A stretch of DNA of 64,000 nt, taken from NCBI RefSeq assembly GCF_900110245.1, contig NZ_FOCZ01000003.1, positions 124,001-188,000 of the forward strand, given 5' to 3'. Below are positions 55,435 to 64,000 of the stretch, piece after piece; the stretch's first letter is position 1, and each line of letters begins with the position of its first letter. Under the pieces are notes generated by a model. The model had not been told where the DNA came from and made no database searches. It saw nothing but the letters and a program-made list of their open reading frames with translations. A program made the translations under genes and the position numbers. The stretch is from Niastella yeongjuensis (GTDB lineage Bacteria; Bacteroidota; Bacteroidia; Chitinophagales; Chitinophagaceae).

Positions 55435-58400
55435 TTGTTGATCGGGAAGAACCTGATACTGTGCATTTGTTTTTCCGTTGGCTGGCTGTTGGCTGTTGCC
55501 CAGAATCCGCGACCGGTTGCGCCTGCGTCAAACCTGCGTAAAAAGGTGGTTTCCGTAAAGCAGTCCACTATACAGCTCGATAGCATGAGCCTGGTGCCCG
55601 GTACCGTTTCCATAGCCGGCATCCCCGACAGCCTGTACAATATTGATTTTGTAAATGCCCGCCTTACCTGGAAGCAGTTACCCCCGCTGGATAGTGTCAT
55701 TATACATTACCGCGTTTTCAGGACCCGACTGAACGCAGCAGTGAGCCGCATGCAGTACGACAGCATCATGAATAATTTTGCGGGACAGCCATTTACACCC
55801 GAATATATGGGAGTAGGCGGCATCGGCGATAACTTTTTCAACTTCGGAAACATAAATTACAATGGTAGCTTTGGCCGGGGCATCTCTTTTGGCAACAGCC
55901 AGGACGCCGTTTTTACCAGTAACCTGAACCTGCAGTTGAGCGGTTACCTGGCCGACAGCATCGAGATTGTAGCCGCCATTACTGATAACAACATTCCCAT
56001 TCAACCCGACGGTACCACCCAGCAGCTGAATGAATTTGACCGCATCTTTCTACAGTTCAAAAAGAAGAACTGGCAGCTAAGCCTGGGCGATATCGATATC
56101 AGACAGCAGCAAAGTTATTTCCTGAGTTTTTATAAACGCCTGCAGGGGGTGGCTTTTGAAACCACCACCGCCATTACCGATAGCATTACCAATAATACCA
56201 TGCTCAGCGGGTCTATTGCCAAGGGTAAGTTCACCCGCAATACCATCACAGGGCAGGAAGGTAACCAGGGCCCTTACCGGTTACAGGGCGCCAATAACGA
56301 GTTTTATTTTGTGGTGCTGGCCAATACCGAACGGGTGTACATCGATGGCGTTTTAATGCAGCGCGGGGAAGACAGGGACTATGTGATCAATTACAATACG
56401 GCGGAAATTTCATTCACCCCCAAACAAATGGTCACAAAAGACAAACGGATAGTGGTGGAGTTTGAATATGCCGACCGCAATTACCTGAACTCGAATATTT
56501 ACATTACCAACGAAACCGATTTTACCAATAAGGTAAAAGTAAAGCTGGGGTATTTTAGTAATGCCGATGCCAAAAGCTCGCCCATAAATCAAACCCTGGA
56601 TGCCGATCAAAAAGCATTCTTAAGGAACCTGGGCGACAGCGTTAACCAGGCTTACTACCCCTATGCACCCAAAGATACCTTTTCAACCGGCGCTATCCTG
56701 TATCAAAGAATAGATACCGTTTATAATGGAGCCCATGATTCCATTTACCTGTATTCAACCAACCCCGACAACGCCCAATACTCCCTGTCGTTTATTGAAG
56801 TAGGACCTAATAATGGTAACTACATTCCCGACCTTAATGGAGCTAATGGAAAGGTATACCGCTGGGTACAACCGCAAAACGGCATAAAGCAGGGGAACTT
56901 TGAACCGGCCGTGTTCCTGGTAGCGCCCAAAAAGCAAATGGTGGCCAACCTGGGGGTTGAATATAACATTACAAAGAATATGTCGCTGAATACCGAAGTG
57001 GCTACCAGTAATTATGATGTGAACACATTTTCAAACATCGATAAAAGCAATGACCGGGGGTATGCAGCCAAAGTAGATTTCAAAAACGCCATTCCGTTTA
57101 AAGCGTCAATGAAAGGAATCAGATTGACCACCAATCTGGGTTATGAGTATGTAGACTCCCGTTTTAAACCATTGGAACGGTTAAGGAATGTGGAGTTTAC
57201 CCGCGACTGGGGCCTGCCGTTGTTATTGACCGACCCGGTAAATGAAAACATAGTAACCGCTGCTGTGGGTGTATCGGATAAAAAAAACAATGCCCTGCAA
57301 TACCAGTTAACCGAATACAACCGCGGTACTTCCTTTACGGGGTTACGTCATAACATTACGCAGGTGCTGGATATAAAAGGCTGGAAGTTCAACAACCAGT
57401 TCTCCCTTTCCAATATAGACGCTACCGATAGCAAAGGCTATTTCTGGCGGCCCACCATAAATGTTTCGCGGCAGTTCGCTAAACTTAAAAACTATGTTAT
57501 AGGCGGTGCGTATGGAGTAGAGCATAATAAAATTCGCGATAAGCTTACTGATACCATGGCCCCGCAAAGCTTTTCGTTTACCAATGCATCGGCCTACTTG
57601 AAATCCGACCCTGCCAAACCCAATCACTGGGGCGTGAACTGGTTTACCCGTATCAACTCATACCCACAGGCGTACAGCCTGGTAAAAACCGACCGCAGTC
57701 AGAACGTAACTCTCAATGCCGACTTAACAAAAGATCCCCGGCACCTGTTCCGGTTCACCAGTACCTACCGCAAACTGCAGATCCTCGACAGCACATTGAA
57801 CGGCCAGAAACCGGAAGAAAGCCTGTTAGGCCGGGCCGAATACCAGGTGAATGTAATGAAGGGCTTATTGACCGGTAACCTGTTGTACGAGGTAGGGGCA
57901 GGACAGGAACAAAAAAGGGACTATTCTTATCTGGAAGTGCCAGCCGGCCAGGGCCAGTATACCTGGATAGATTATAACAACGATGGCATACAGCAGCTGA
58001 ATGAGTTTGAAGCGGCCCTGTTCCAGGACCAGGCCAAGTTCATTCGCATTTTTACCCCCACCAATGTCTATGTAAAAGCCAGTTACAATACGTTTAACTA
58101 CAGCGTTAACCTGAACCCACGCGCTGCTATAAATTTAAATACGGCCAATAAGCTGCGGAAGTTTATTTCAAAAATAAACCTGCAATCCGCATTACAGATC
58201 AATAAAAAGGAAGTGGCCGACCAACTGGTGCAGTTTAATCCATTTAAGGCGCCATTAAACGATACTTCCCTGATCACACTTAATAAAAGTTTTGTAAACA
58301 CGTTCTCGTTTAACCGCTTTAGTCCGAAATGGGGATTTGATGTAACCAATTCCCGTACGGAATCCAAATCGTTGCTTACTTATGGTTATGAAAGCCATAA

Positions 58401-58944
58401 GCTGGATGAATGGTCAACGCGTACCCGCTGGAATATCTCAAGATTATTTGCATTGGAGTTAACCGGGCGTTCAGGCATCAATCAGCTGATCACCAGCAGT
58501 GCCAAGTTTGATAACCGCAATTACCTGGTCAAACAATATTCGGCTGAACCGAGGCTGACCTTCACCAAGGGCGGTAACTTCAGAATGGGAGTAGGGTATA
58601 AGTACAGCGATAAGAACAATGAGCAGGCCAGCCAGGAAAAATCGAAAGCCAACTCACTTAATACCGATGTGAAGTATAATATTTTACAGAGCACTTCTAT
58701 AAATGCAAAATTCACGTATTCAGATATCTCCTTTAAATCGATCGATCCGGTGCCAAATCCCAATTCATCATCAGGGTATATTATACTGGAAGGCTTACAG
58801 CCGGGTAAGAACTATTTATGGACGCTTGATCTTACCAAACGACTGATGAACAACCTGGAGTTCAGTATGCAGTATGAAGGGCGTAAACCCGGCACATCGC
58901 GCATAGTGCATATAGGGAGAGCATCGATCAGGGCATTGTTATAA
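55435..58944 (+). CDS. Very large outer-membrane beta-barrel-like protein
   Basis: A 1169-residue protein starting at TTG 55435, since no in-frame ATG exists between there and the stop at 55303. A signal peptide (LILCICFSVGWLLAVAQ) follows. The rest is dense in beta-strand patterns with alternating aromatic and polar residues (FFNFGNINYNGSFGRGISFG, IFLQFKKKNWQLSLGDIDI, VVEFEYADRNYLNSNIY) and an EF-hand-like DYNNDGIQQLNEFE segment near residue 840. The C-terminus is not the usual terminal Phe. It probably forms an outer-membrane barrel or a long translocon-like protein; the family is not recognised. Confidence 0.6.
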   Translation: MLIGKNLILCICFSVGWLLAVAQNPRPVAPASNLRKKVVSVKQSTIQLDSMSLVPGTVSIAGIPDSLYNIDFVNARLTWKQLPPLDSVIIHYRVFRTRLNAAVSRMQYDSIMNNFAGQPFTPEYMGVGGIGDNFFNFGNINYNGSFGRGISFGNSQDAVFTSNLNLQLSGYLADSIEIVAAITDNNIPIQPDGTTQQLNEFDRIFLQFKKKNWQLSLGDIDIRQQQSYFLSFYKRLQGVAFETTTAITDSITNNTMLSGSIAKGKFTRNTITGQEGNQGPYRLQGANNEFYFVVLANTERVYIDGVLMQRGEDRDYVINYNTAEISFTPKQMVTKDKRIVVEFEYADRNYLNSNIYITNETDFTNKVKVKLGYFSNADAKSSPINQTLDADQKAFLRNLGDSVNQAYYPYAPKDTFSTGAILYQRIDTVYNGAHDSIYLYSTNPDNAQYSLSFIEVGPNNGNYIPDLNGANGKVYRWVQPQNGIKQGNFEPAVFLVAPKKQMVANLGVEYNITKNMSLNTEVATSNYDVNTFSNIDKSNDRGYAAKVDFKNAIPFKASMKGIRLTTNLGYEYVDSRFKPLERLRNVEFTRDWGLPLLLTDPVNENIVTAAVGVSDKKNNALQYQLTEYNRGTSFTGLRHNITQVLDIKGWKFNNQFSLSNIDATDSKGYFWRPTINVSRQFAKLKNYVIGGAYGVEHNKIRDKLTDTMAPQSFSFTNASAYLKSDPAKPNHWGVNWFTRINSYPQAYSLVKTDRSQNVTLNADLTKDPRHLFRFTSTYRKLQILDSTLNGQKPEESLLGRAEYQVNVMKGLLTGNLLYEVGAGQEQKRDYSYLEVPAGQGQYTWIDYNNDGIQQLNEFEAALFQDQAKFIRIFTPTNVYVKASYNTFNYSVNLNPRAAINLNTANKLRKFISKINLQSALQINKKEVADQLVQFNPFKAPLNDTSLITLNKSFVNTFSFNRFSPKWGFDVTNSRTESKSLLTYGYESHKLDEWSTRTRWNISRLFALELTGRSGINQLITSSAKFDNRNYLVKQYSAEPRLTFTKGGNFRMGVGYKYSDKNNEQASQEKSKANSLNTDVKYNILQSTSINAKFTYSDISFKSIDPVPNPNSSSGYIILEGLQPGKNYLWTLDLTKRLMNNLEFSMQYEGRKPGTSRIVHIGRASIRALL

Positions 58945-59015
58945 TAACAATGTTAGTTGCCTGTTGAAGCGTTTCAGTAGTAAATAAAATATTAACCAAC
59001 GGACGTTTTTGCAAA

Positions 59016-59315
59016 ATGAAAAAGGATAAAACTTTAATTGCTTTGCTGGATAAATTAAAATCGAAGGCAGATTTTAATAAAGTAGAATTTGTTGATTATT
59101 GGGATGGCGATCTTTGCGCCATTGGCTTTAAACGAGGGATTCGGCTGGTTTATTTATCCTCATGGAATTTTTCTGATGGTAGAAGTAAAGGCTAAGATTA
59201 TGATTTTGAATTGCTCAATGAGAATGCGCCCGACAAGCTGAATGTTCTAAAAGAAGCCAGAAATGTTAGTGAAGAAGAGCTTATTGCTGATATAAGAGAG
59301 TTTCTGGAGATATAA
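59016..59315 (+). pseudogene. Small acidic gene interrupted by one in-frame TAA
   Basis: One frame from ATG 59016 to TAA 59313-59315 encodes 99 residues except for a TAA at 59193-59195. The first 59 residues run MKKDKTLIALLDKLK... to ...FSDGRSKG. After the stop the same frame continues with DYDFELLNENAPDKLN... to ...IREFLEI. No indel is needed. A Tyr codon at the stop would restore a continuous sequence. The small, acidic, soluble protein with an EEELIADIREFLE tail looks like an orphan immunity-type gene, but no family is recognised. A terminator overlaps its end. Confidence 0.6.
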
Positions 59316-59349
59316 AAAAAGCCCCGATGGTTACCATCGGGGCTTTTTT
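59314..59349. terminator. Bidirectional terminator
   Basis: Stem AAAAAGCCCCGATGG / CCATCGGGGCTTTTT with TTA loop, shared by the broken small gene (+) and the coiled-coil protein gene (-). Confidence 0.9.
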
Positions 59350-59367
59350 CAAATATATAGTGAAAGA

Positions 59368-60345
59368 TTATCCGAAGATGCCACCTTTCTTCAGTGAACG
59401 GGTAGCTTCGCCGATCTTGAAACCATTGTGGTATACTTCGATCTTGTAGTTACCTTGTTTGAAAGGGCTGTTTTGTTTCCACGCAAATTCTACGTGTTTA
59501 GCTTTACCTGCTTCGAAATCAACAGGAACTTTGGCAGTGAACAGTTTTTCACCTTCTTCACGAGTAGTGAATTTGCCAGAACCTAAAGCTTCAACAGCTA
59601 CTGGTTGGCCATCAGGACCAGTGATGCAAACATAAACATCAGTAGAACCTGATTGAGCGATGCGGTTAGCAACGTCCATAGCAATTACCAGTTTGTCAAC
59701 TTTCTTTGCTGAGGTTGTTTCTGATTCTTTACCACCTTTTTTCTCGTTTACAGGAGTAACAGAGATGTTAGAAGCATTCAGGGTAGAAGCGATGTCTACT
59801 TTGTTTGCTAACTCATCTTTCTGTTGAGTGGTAGTTTGCAGATCGGTAGTCAGTTTTTCTTTATCAGCAGTCAACTGTGTTTTTTCAGTTGTCAGCGTTT
59901 GATTTTCCTGAGTTAAACGAGCTACTTCTGCTTCCAGGTTAGCGATCTTGTCATTCAGTTCGCCAATCAAAGACTGAGCTTTCTTCTTCTCAGCTTCAGA
60001 CAGACGTTGTTTTTTCAGGATGCTTCCGATCTGACCTTTCAGCTTGGTGATTTCGCTGGTTTTGTCATTTACTTTTCCTTCCAGTTCGTTGTTATAACCG
60101 GTTAAGGAATCCAAACGAGTTAAAGCAGCATCGAAACTTTTTTGCAATTCATTCTTTGATGAATCTACTGCAACGTATTGTGTTTGCAGTTGGGTGATCT
60201 TTTGATCAGACTTGTTTTTGTCCCATAAGAAGTATCCCCATGTACCGAGAATACCAACGGCCAGTAAGCCGATGATCAGGTTCTTTGAATCACGTTTTGG
60301 GGGAGCACCCTGTGGGCTTGCTGATGGATAATTGGTTGTACTCAT
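59368..60345 (-). CDS. Membrane-anchored coiled-coil protein
   Basis: A 325-residue protein. A short cytosolic N-terminus (SPQGAPPKRDSK) precedes one membrane helix (NLIIGLLAVGILGTWGYFLW, about residues 22-41), and a long coiled coil follows (about 45-190, with regular heptads of Leu, Ile and Lys). The C-terminal globular domain (KLVIAMDVANRIAQSG, VYVCITGPDGQPV, NYKIEVYHNGFKIGE) is a beta-domain without enzyme motifs. It is probably an inner-membrane protein with a periplasmic stalk; its partner is unknown. It is divergent from holA, with a 258-bp gap in which no clear element is seen. Confidence 0.7.
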   Translation of the reverse strand: MSTTNYPSASPQGAPPKRDSKNLIIGLLAVGILGTWGYFLWDKNKSDQKITQLQTQYVAVDSSKNELQKSFDAALTRLDSLTGYNNELEGKVNDKTSEITKLKGQIGSILKKQRLSEAEKKKAQSLIGELNDKIANLEAEVARLTQENQTLTTEKTQLTADKEKLTTDLQTTTQQKDELANKVDIASTLNASNISVTPVNEKKGGKESETTSAKKVDKLVIAMDVANRIAQSGSTDVYVCITGPDGQPVAVEALGSGKFTTREEGEKLFTAKVPVDFEAGKAKHVEFAWKQNSPFKQGNYKIEVYHNGFKIGEATRSLKKGGIFG

Positions 60346-60603
60346 AATAAGTGTATGTTTATTTTGAAAGGTTATAAAATCGGGTTCAGTATTCGTTTTT
60401 ATTATGGGTTAGTTCGTCGTTATTGGGTTTCGCATATGGGTTTGACCAAAACCATGCCAGAATTTGGCATTTAACCTTTCCACGAGTCGGCAAAGAACGC
60501 AGAAGGGTAGTATTGTATTGTGTTACAGTTGTGTACAATTCGCTATATGTCACGGCTTTTTTTGTGGTAATATTGCAAAGTTTAAACCACGATTTATTAA
60601 AAC

Positions 60604-61602
60604 ATGTCTGCTGAAAAAATTATATCTGACTGGAAGAAAAAGCTTTTTAAACCCGTTTACTGGCTTGAAGGGGAAGAGGATTATTTTATCGATAAAATAG
60701 TGCAATATGCCGAGCATAACATTTTAACGGAGGCTGAGGCTGGTTTTAATTTGACGGTGTTTTATGGAAGGGATGCAGACTGGACACAAGTGATCAATGC
60801 CTGTAAAAGATATCCCATGTTTGCAGAACGTCAGGTAGTGCTTTTAAAGGAAGCACAGCATATGCGTGAAATCGACAAATTAGAGTCATACATCGAGCAA
60901 CCGCTTACATCCACCGTGTTTATTGTAGCATACAAAGAAAAAAAGGTCGATGGCCGTACACAGCTTGCCAAATTGCTGAAAACAAAAGCAGAATTATTCA
61001 CTACCAAAAAAATGTACGATAACCAGTTGCCCGACTGGACCAATGAGCTGGTTAAAAGTAAAGGCTACACTATTTCACAAAAAGGGTTATTGTTACTGGT
61101 TGATCATATCGGAAATGACCTCAGCCGCATAGATAATGAGATCGAAAAAATGCTGGTGAACCTCGGCAGCAGAACCAGCATTACCGAAGATGATATCGAA
61201 AAGTATGTGGGGGTAAGCAAAGAGTACAATCCTTTTGAATTGCAATCGGCCATGGCAGCAAAAGACCTGTCGAAAGCCATGCGTATCATCCAGTACTTTG
61301 AAGCCAATCCCAAAGCAGCGCCAATACAACTTGTATTGCCTACGCTTTATAACCTGTTTAGTAAAACGTACATGATCTTTGGCCAGGCCAGCAAGGACGA
61401 AAAAACAATTGCCGCCAATATTGGCGTGAATGCCTGGTTTGTGAAAGACTATTTACTGGTAGCCCGTAATTACGGCTATAACGGCGTAGAAAAAGCGCTG
61501 TTGCTGCTGCATCATTATAACCTCAAAAGCGTAGGTATAAATGATACCGGTACATCCGATGCGTCGTTGTTAAAAGAGATGGTGGTGAAGATGGTTAATT
61601 AG
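60604..61602 (+). CDS. holA: DNA polymerase III subunit delta
   Basis: A 332-residue clamp-loader delta subunit. Recognised segments are KPVYWLEGEEDYFIDKIVQY near the start, FAERQVVLLKEAQHM, STVFIVAYKEKKVDGRTQLAK, the LLVDHIGNDLSRIDNEIEKM helix, and a C-terminal collar domain. The delta subunit opens the beta clamp during loading. The length is typical and the protein lacks a Walker motif, as expected for delta. It is divergent from the coiled-coil gene and convergent with ribF. Confidence 0.9.
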   Translation: MSAEKIISDWKKKLFKPVYWLEGEEDYFIDKIVQYAEHNILTEAEAGFNLTVFYGRDADWTQVINACKRYPMFAERQVVLLKEAQHMREIDKLESYIEQPLTSTVFIVAYKEKKVDGRTQLAKLLKTKAELFTTKKMYDNQLPDWTNELVKSKGYTISQKGLLLLVDHIGNDLSRIDNEIEKMLVNLGSRTSITEDDIEKYVGVSKEYNPFELQSAMAAKDLSKAMRIIQYFEANPKAAPIQLVLPTLYNLFSKTYMIFGQASKDEKTIAANIGVNAWFVKDYLLVARNYGYNGVEKALLLLHHYNLKSVGINDTGTSDASLLKEMVVKMVN

Positions 61603-61606
61603 GAAA

Positions 61607-61754
61607 GGCAATGGGCAATTGAAAAAGGCAGTAGGCAGTGGTGAAAGGCAGAGGGCAGAAGGCAGAGGGCAGAAAGAAATACACTGCTTCCCGGCCTACG
61701 AGCCCACTCACTACTCACTACTCACTTTTCACTACTCACTACTCACTTTTCAAC
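61607..61754. repeat. Heptamer arrays of GGCAGAA and ACTCACT types between holA and ribF
   Basis: 61607-61674 holds GGCAATG, GGCAATT, GGCAGTA, GGCAGTG, GGCAGAG, GGCAGAA, GGCAGAG and GGCAGAA with two interruptions. 61706-61754 holds seven units, ACTCACT x3, TTTCACT, ACTCACT x2 and TTTCAAC. The last one overlaps the ribF stop codon. The element fills the gap between two convergent genes. Confidence 0.8.
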
Positions 61755-62796
61755 TCGTCAACCCTAACACTTTTAAAGTATCTTCTTTATCCTTCGCCAA
61801 TTGTTCAACTAATGCCTCGAGGCCGTTGAACTTTACTTCGCTGCGCAAATATTTTTTGATGTATACGCGCAAGGTTTTGCCGTATATATCCTGGTTAAAA
61901 TCAAATAGATTTACTTCAATCACCCGGTCAGTACCGCCAATGGTAGGCCGTACACCAATACTCATCATCCCATTCAAGATTGTCTGGCTTTTGCCTACTG
62001 CCCACTGCCTGCTGCCTTCTGCCTTTTCGCCATTGCCCATTGCCCATTCCCTATTGCCCTCTTCTCTCTGCCCGCTGCCCGCTGCCTTCTGCCCTTCCAT
62101 GATCTCCGCCTGCACTGCATAGATCCCATTGCCCGGAATGATCTTTTCTTCATTTTCTATCCGCAGGTTAGCGGTAGGGTAACCCAGTGTGCGGCCCAGC
62201 TTATTGCCATCGACAACGGTGCCTTCAAAAAAGAAATCGTAACCCAGCAGGGTATTGGCCACATCGGTATTGCCCTGTAGCAGGGCTTCGCGAATGCGGG
62301 TGGAGCTTACCGTGTTGTCATTGATCAGATGGGCCGGTATTTCCAGGAGGTTAAAACCGAGGCGTTGGCTGTAGGTTTCCAGCAATTTGTAATCGCCTTT
62401 GCGGTCTTTGCCAAACCGGTGGTCGTACCCGATGATAACAGTATGGGGATGAAATTTCTCAACCAGAAACTGTTGAATGTACTCTTCAGGGGTTTGTTTG
62501 GCAAAAGCATCGGTAAAGGGCACTACAACCAGGTGGTCGATGCCATTTTTATCGAGCAGTTCAATTTTTTCATCGATGGTATTGATCAGCTGAATACCGG
62601 GCTGCCCGCTCACGATCACTTTACGGGGGTGGGGGTGAAAGGTAATGATCACCGTTTCCCCGCCAATACGGGCGGCTTCCCGCTTCAACTGCTCCAAAAT
62701 GGTTTTGTGGCCGGTATGCACCCCATCGAACGTGCCTATCGTAACAACAGCCTTCGTAAAGGCCGGAATGGTATCTATGGAAAAATAAACTTTCAT
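61750..62796 (-). CDS. ribF: Bifunctional riboflavin kinase/FAD synthetase with an in-frame heptamer insert
   Basis: A 348-residue protein from ATG 62796 (frame open to 62820). The FAD synthetase half has [21 protein letters not shown] and the later [13 protein letters not shown]. The kinase half has [24 protein letters not shown] and [10 protein letters not shown]. It makes FMN and FAD from riboflavin. Between AEI and the [10 protein letters not shown] segment, 35 residues (GQKAAGSGQ... to ...QWAVGK) are encoded by 15 perfect-register heptamers. Without them the protein would be 313 residues, a normal length. The insert lies in the kinase domain, probably in a loop. Confidence 0.9.
   Translation of the reverse strand: MKVYFSIDTIPAFTKAVVTIGTFDGVHTGHKTILEQLKREAARIGGETVIITFHPHPRKVIVSGQPGIQLINTIDEKIELLDKNGIDHLVVVPFTDAFAKQTPEEYIQQFLVEKFHPHTVIIGYDHRFGKDRKGDYKLLETYSQRLGFNLLEIPAHLINDNTVSSTRIREALLQGNTDVANTLLGYDFFFEGTVVDGNKLGRTLGYPTANLRIENEEKIIPGNGIYAVQAEIMEGQKAAGSGQREEGNREWAMGNGEKAEGSRQWAVGKSQTILNGMMSIGVRPTIGGTDRVIEVNLFDFNQDIYGKTLRVYIKKYLRSEVKFNGLEALVEQLAKDKEDTLKVLGLTS
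61991..62095 (-). repeat. 15-unit heptamer array inside the ribF coding sequence
   Basis: Fifteen contiguous 7-bp units on the plus strand: TTGCCTA, CTGCCCA, CTGCCTG, CTGCCTT, CTGCCTT, TTCGCCA, TTGCCCA, TTGCCCA, TTCCCTA, TTGCCCT, CTTCTCT, CTGCCCG, CTGCCCG, CTGCCTT, CTGCCCT. 15 x 7 = 105 bp = 35 codons, so the reading frame is kept. Confidence 0.9.
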
Positions 62797-62830
62797 AAAC
62801 GAGGTGCGAATGTACGCCAAGGAAGCCGAA

Positions 62831-62963
62831 GTAAGAAGTAGGAGATAGGAAGTAGGAGGTAGGAAGTAGGAGGTAGGAAGTAGGAAGTAGGAAGTAGGAA
62901 GTAGGAAGTAGGAGGTAGGAAGTAGGAGATAGGAAGTAGGAGGTAAGAATTCGGAGGCAGGAG
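62831..62963. repeat. GTAGGAA heptamer array, 19 units
   Basis: Nineteen contiguous heptamers, mostly GTAGGAA and GTAGGAG with a few ATAGGAA and GTAAGAA and diverged final units (TTCGGAG, GCAGGAG). It starts 35 bp upstream of the ribF start. An inverted short array at 63015-63042 faces it. No spacer-repeat alternation, so not CRISPR. Confidence 0.9.
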
Positions 62964-62997
62964 TTCCGGCGGGCGGATTGTCGCCATTTCTCAGATT

Positions 62998-63042
62998 GCC
63001 CGTAATTCGGGCTTTTCTTACCTCTTACTTCTTACTTCCTGC
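62998..63042. repeat. Hairpin plus inverted heptamer array (4 units)
   Basis: GCCCG-TAATT-CGGGC hairpin (62998-63012) with TTTT, then TTCTTAC, CTCTTAC, TTCTTAC, TTCCTGC (63015-63042), the inverse orientation of the 62831 array. Confidence 0.75.
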
Positions 63043-63051
63043 ATCATTTCT

Positions 63052-63059
63052 TAACTTCG
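63052..63059 (+). promoter_or_regulatory. Candidate -7 box of purM
   Basis: TAACTTCG matches TAnnTTTG at 7 of 8 positions, 25 bp before the purM ATG. Confidence 0.35.
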
Positions 63060-63084
63060 CCCATTCAAATTGCAATTAAGAATA

Positions 63085-64000
63085 ATGAGTTTATATTCAC
63101 AACGGGGTGTTTCTGCCCAGAAAGAAGAAGTTCACAAGGCTACAGAAAAGTTAGATAAAGGTTTGTATCCCCATGCCTTCTGCAAAATATACCCCGATTA
63201 CCTTACCGGCCAGCAAGACTGGGTGAATGTAATGCATGCCGATGGCGCCGGTACCAAAAGCATTCTGGCTTATTTATACTGGAAAGAAACCGGCGACCTG
63301 TCGGTTTGGAAAGGCATAGCACAGGATGCCGTGGTCATGAACCTCGACGACCTGCTGTGTGTGGGTATCACCGATAACCTGTTATTTTCTTCCACCATCG
63401 ATAGAAATAAAACGCTGGTATCGGGCGATGTACTGGAAACCGTGATCAACGGCACCCAGGAATTGTTCGACTCCCTGAAACAGTTTGGGGTAAACATCCA
63501 TTACCTGGGTGGGGAAACCGCCGATGTAGGCGATGTGGTACGTACCATTGCCGTAAACGGTACCATGACCGCCCGCTGGCCCAAGAACCGGCTGGTGACC
63601 AACGATAAAATTCAGGCCGGTGACGTAATAGTAGGTTTCAGCAGCTTTGGACAAGCCGTTTACGAAACCGAATACAACAGCGGTATTGGCAGCAATGGAT
63701 TAACCAGCGCCCGCCACGACGTATTAAGCAAGTTTTACGCAGAAAAATTCAAAGAATCATACGAGAACAGCCTCGCCAGTGAAGTGGTGTACATCGGGCC
63801 CTACCTGCTCACCGATACTGTTGGCCGCGAACAATACCAGGTAGGTAAACTGCTGTTATCACCTACCCGTACTTATGCGCCTTTGTTGCAGGCACTGTTT
63901 GCCAATCATTTCGACGCCATCCACGGCCTTATACATTGTAGTGGGGGCGGACAAACAAAATGTATGAAATACCTGCCCGGCAACTTCCGGGTTATCAAAG
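63085..64000 (+). CDS. purM: Phosphoribosylformylglycinamidine cyclo-ligase (partial, runs off the window)
   Basis: 305 codons are visible from ATG 63085; the gene continues past the window edge. The start (YSQRGVSAQKEEVHKATEKL) and the motifs VMHADGAGTKSILAYLYW, VVMNLDDLLCVGITDN, HYLGGETADVGDVVRT, and GIGSNGLTSARHDVL follow the AIR synthetase family in its Bacteroidota form. It closes the imidazole ring in purine synthesis (FGAM to AIR) with ATP, in the cytosol. The glycine- and aspartate-rich loops of the ATP site are intact. It is divergent from ribF. Confidence 0.92.
   Translation, partial: MSLYSQRGVSAQKEEVHKATEKLDKGLYPHAFCKIYPDYLTGQQDWVNVMHADGAGTKSILAYLYWKETGDLSVWKGIAQDAVVMNLDDLLCVGITDNLLFSSTIDRNKTLVSGDVLETVINGTQELFDSLKQFGVNIHYLGGETADVGDVVRTIAVNGTMTARWPKNRLVTNDKIQAGDVIVGFSSFGQAVYETEYNSGIGSNGLTSARHDVLSKFYAEKFKESYENSLASEVVYIGPYLLTDTVGREQYQVGKLLLSPTRTYAPLLQALFANHFDAIHGLIHCSGGGQTKCMKYLPGNFRVIK

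Noticed and set aside
62329-62841. 170-codon open frame opposite ribF
   Set aside because: Complete antisense overlap with a clear RibF coding sequence; the same applies to other long opposite-strand frames such as 38319-38912 opposite parE.
62831-62963. CRISPR array
   Set aside because: Units are contiguous 7-mers with no spacers and no cas genes nearby.

Overview
The window looks like a chromosome segment of a gliding-type Bacteroidota, most likely family Chitinophagaceae (Niastella/Chitinophaga relatives). Four large secreted proteins end in type IX secretion (T9SS) sorting domains. Several start sites are preceded by the Bacteroidota -7 box TAnnTTTG. The housekeeping order (parE - DUF1835 gene - parC, sdhCAB, accD, smpB, holA, ribF, purM) and the DUF6443/RHS and DUF5977 proteins also fit this group. 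No tRNA, rRNA, transposase, integrase or CRISPR array was seen.

Layout. 0-1.8 kb: a divergent HxlR regulator/SDR oxidoreductase pair with an iterated GTTAC promoter region, then a decayed small gene on the minus strand. 1.8-5.7 kb: a T9SS-exported Ig-like protein and a coiled-coil/beta-barrel envelope protein. 5.7-24.1 kb: an accessory polymorphic-toxin island, all on the plus strand. It has a 1566-residue YD-repeat/DUF5977 partner protein, a degenerate glutathione-peroxidase-like protein, and two nearly duplicate RHS proteins (about 1340 matching residues) with different C-terminal tips. Tip 1 resembles NucA/NucB DNases and is followed by a cytosolic SUKH (SMI1/KNR4) immunity gene. Tip 2 resembles the Tae4 peptidoglycan amidase and is followed by a small protein with a signal peptide, so each immunity protein matches the compartment of its toxin's presumed target. 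A conserved hairpin leader precedes both RHS transcription units.

24-36 kb: secreted proteins (delta-60 repeat protein; two M43 metalloproteases with T9SS tails) flank a four-gene membrane/methyltransferase operon that has a terminator-like hairpin in its leader. 36-64 kb: mostly core genes: a two-domain ABC ATPase, topoisomerase IV subunits around a DUF1835 gene, smpB, accD, sdhCAB with a near-perfect 21-bp palindrome on its promoter, an ABC-F ATPase with one degenerate nucleotide site, a methyltransferase, a very large outer-membrane protein, a small gene with an in-frame stop, holA, ribF and the start of purM.

The most unusual non-coding signal is a family of intergenic elements made of tandem 7-bp units (GGCAGAA, GTAGGAA, AAGTTCA, GAACNCA or ACTCACT types). 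Several are two heptamer arrays in inverted orientation around a hairpin or short spacer. One array of exactly 15 heptamers (105 bp, 35 codons) lies in frame inside ribF; removing it gives a normal-length enzyme.

Family names come from recognising motifs by eye. No HMM or BLAST search could be run.
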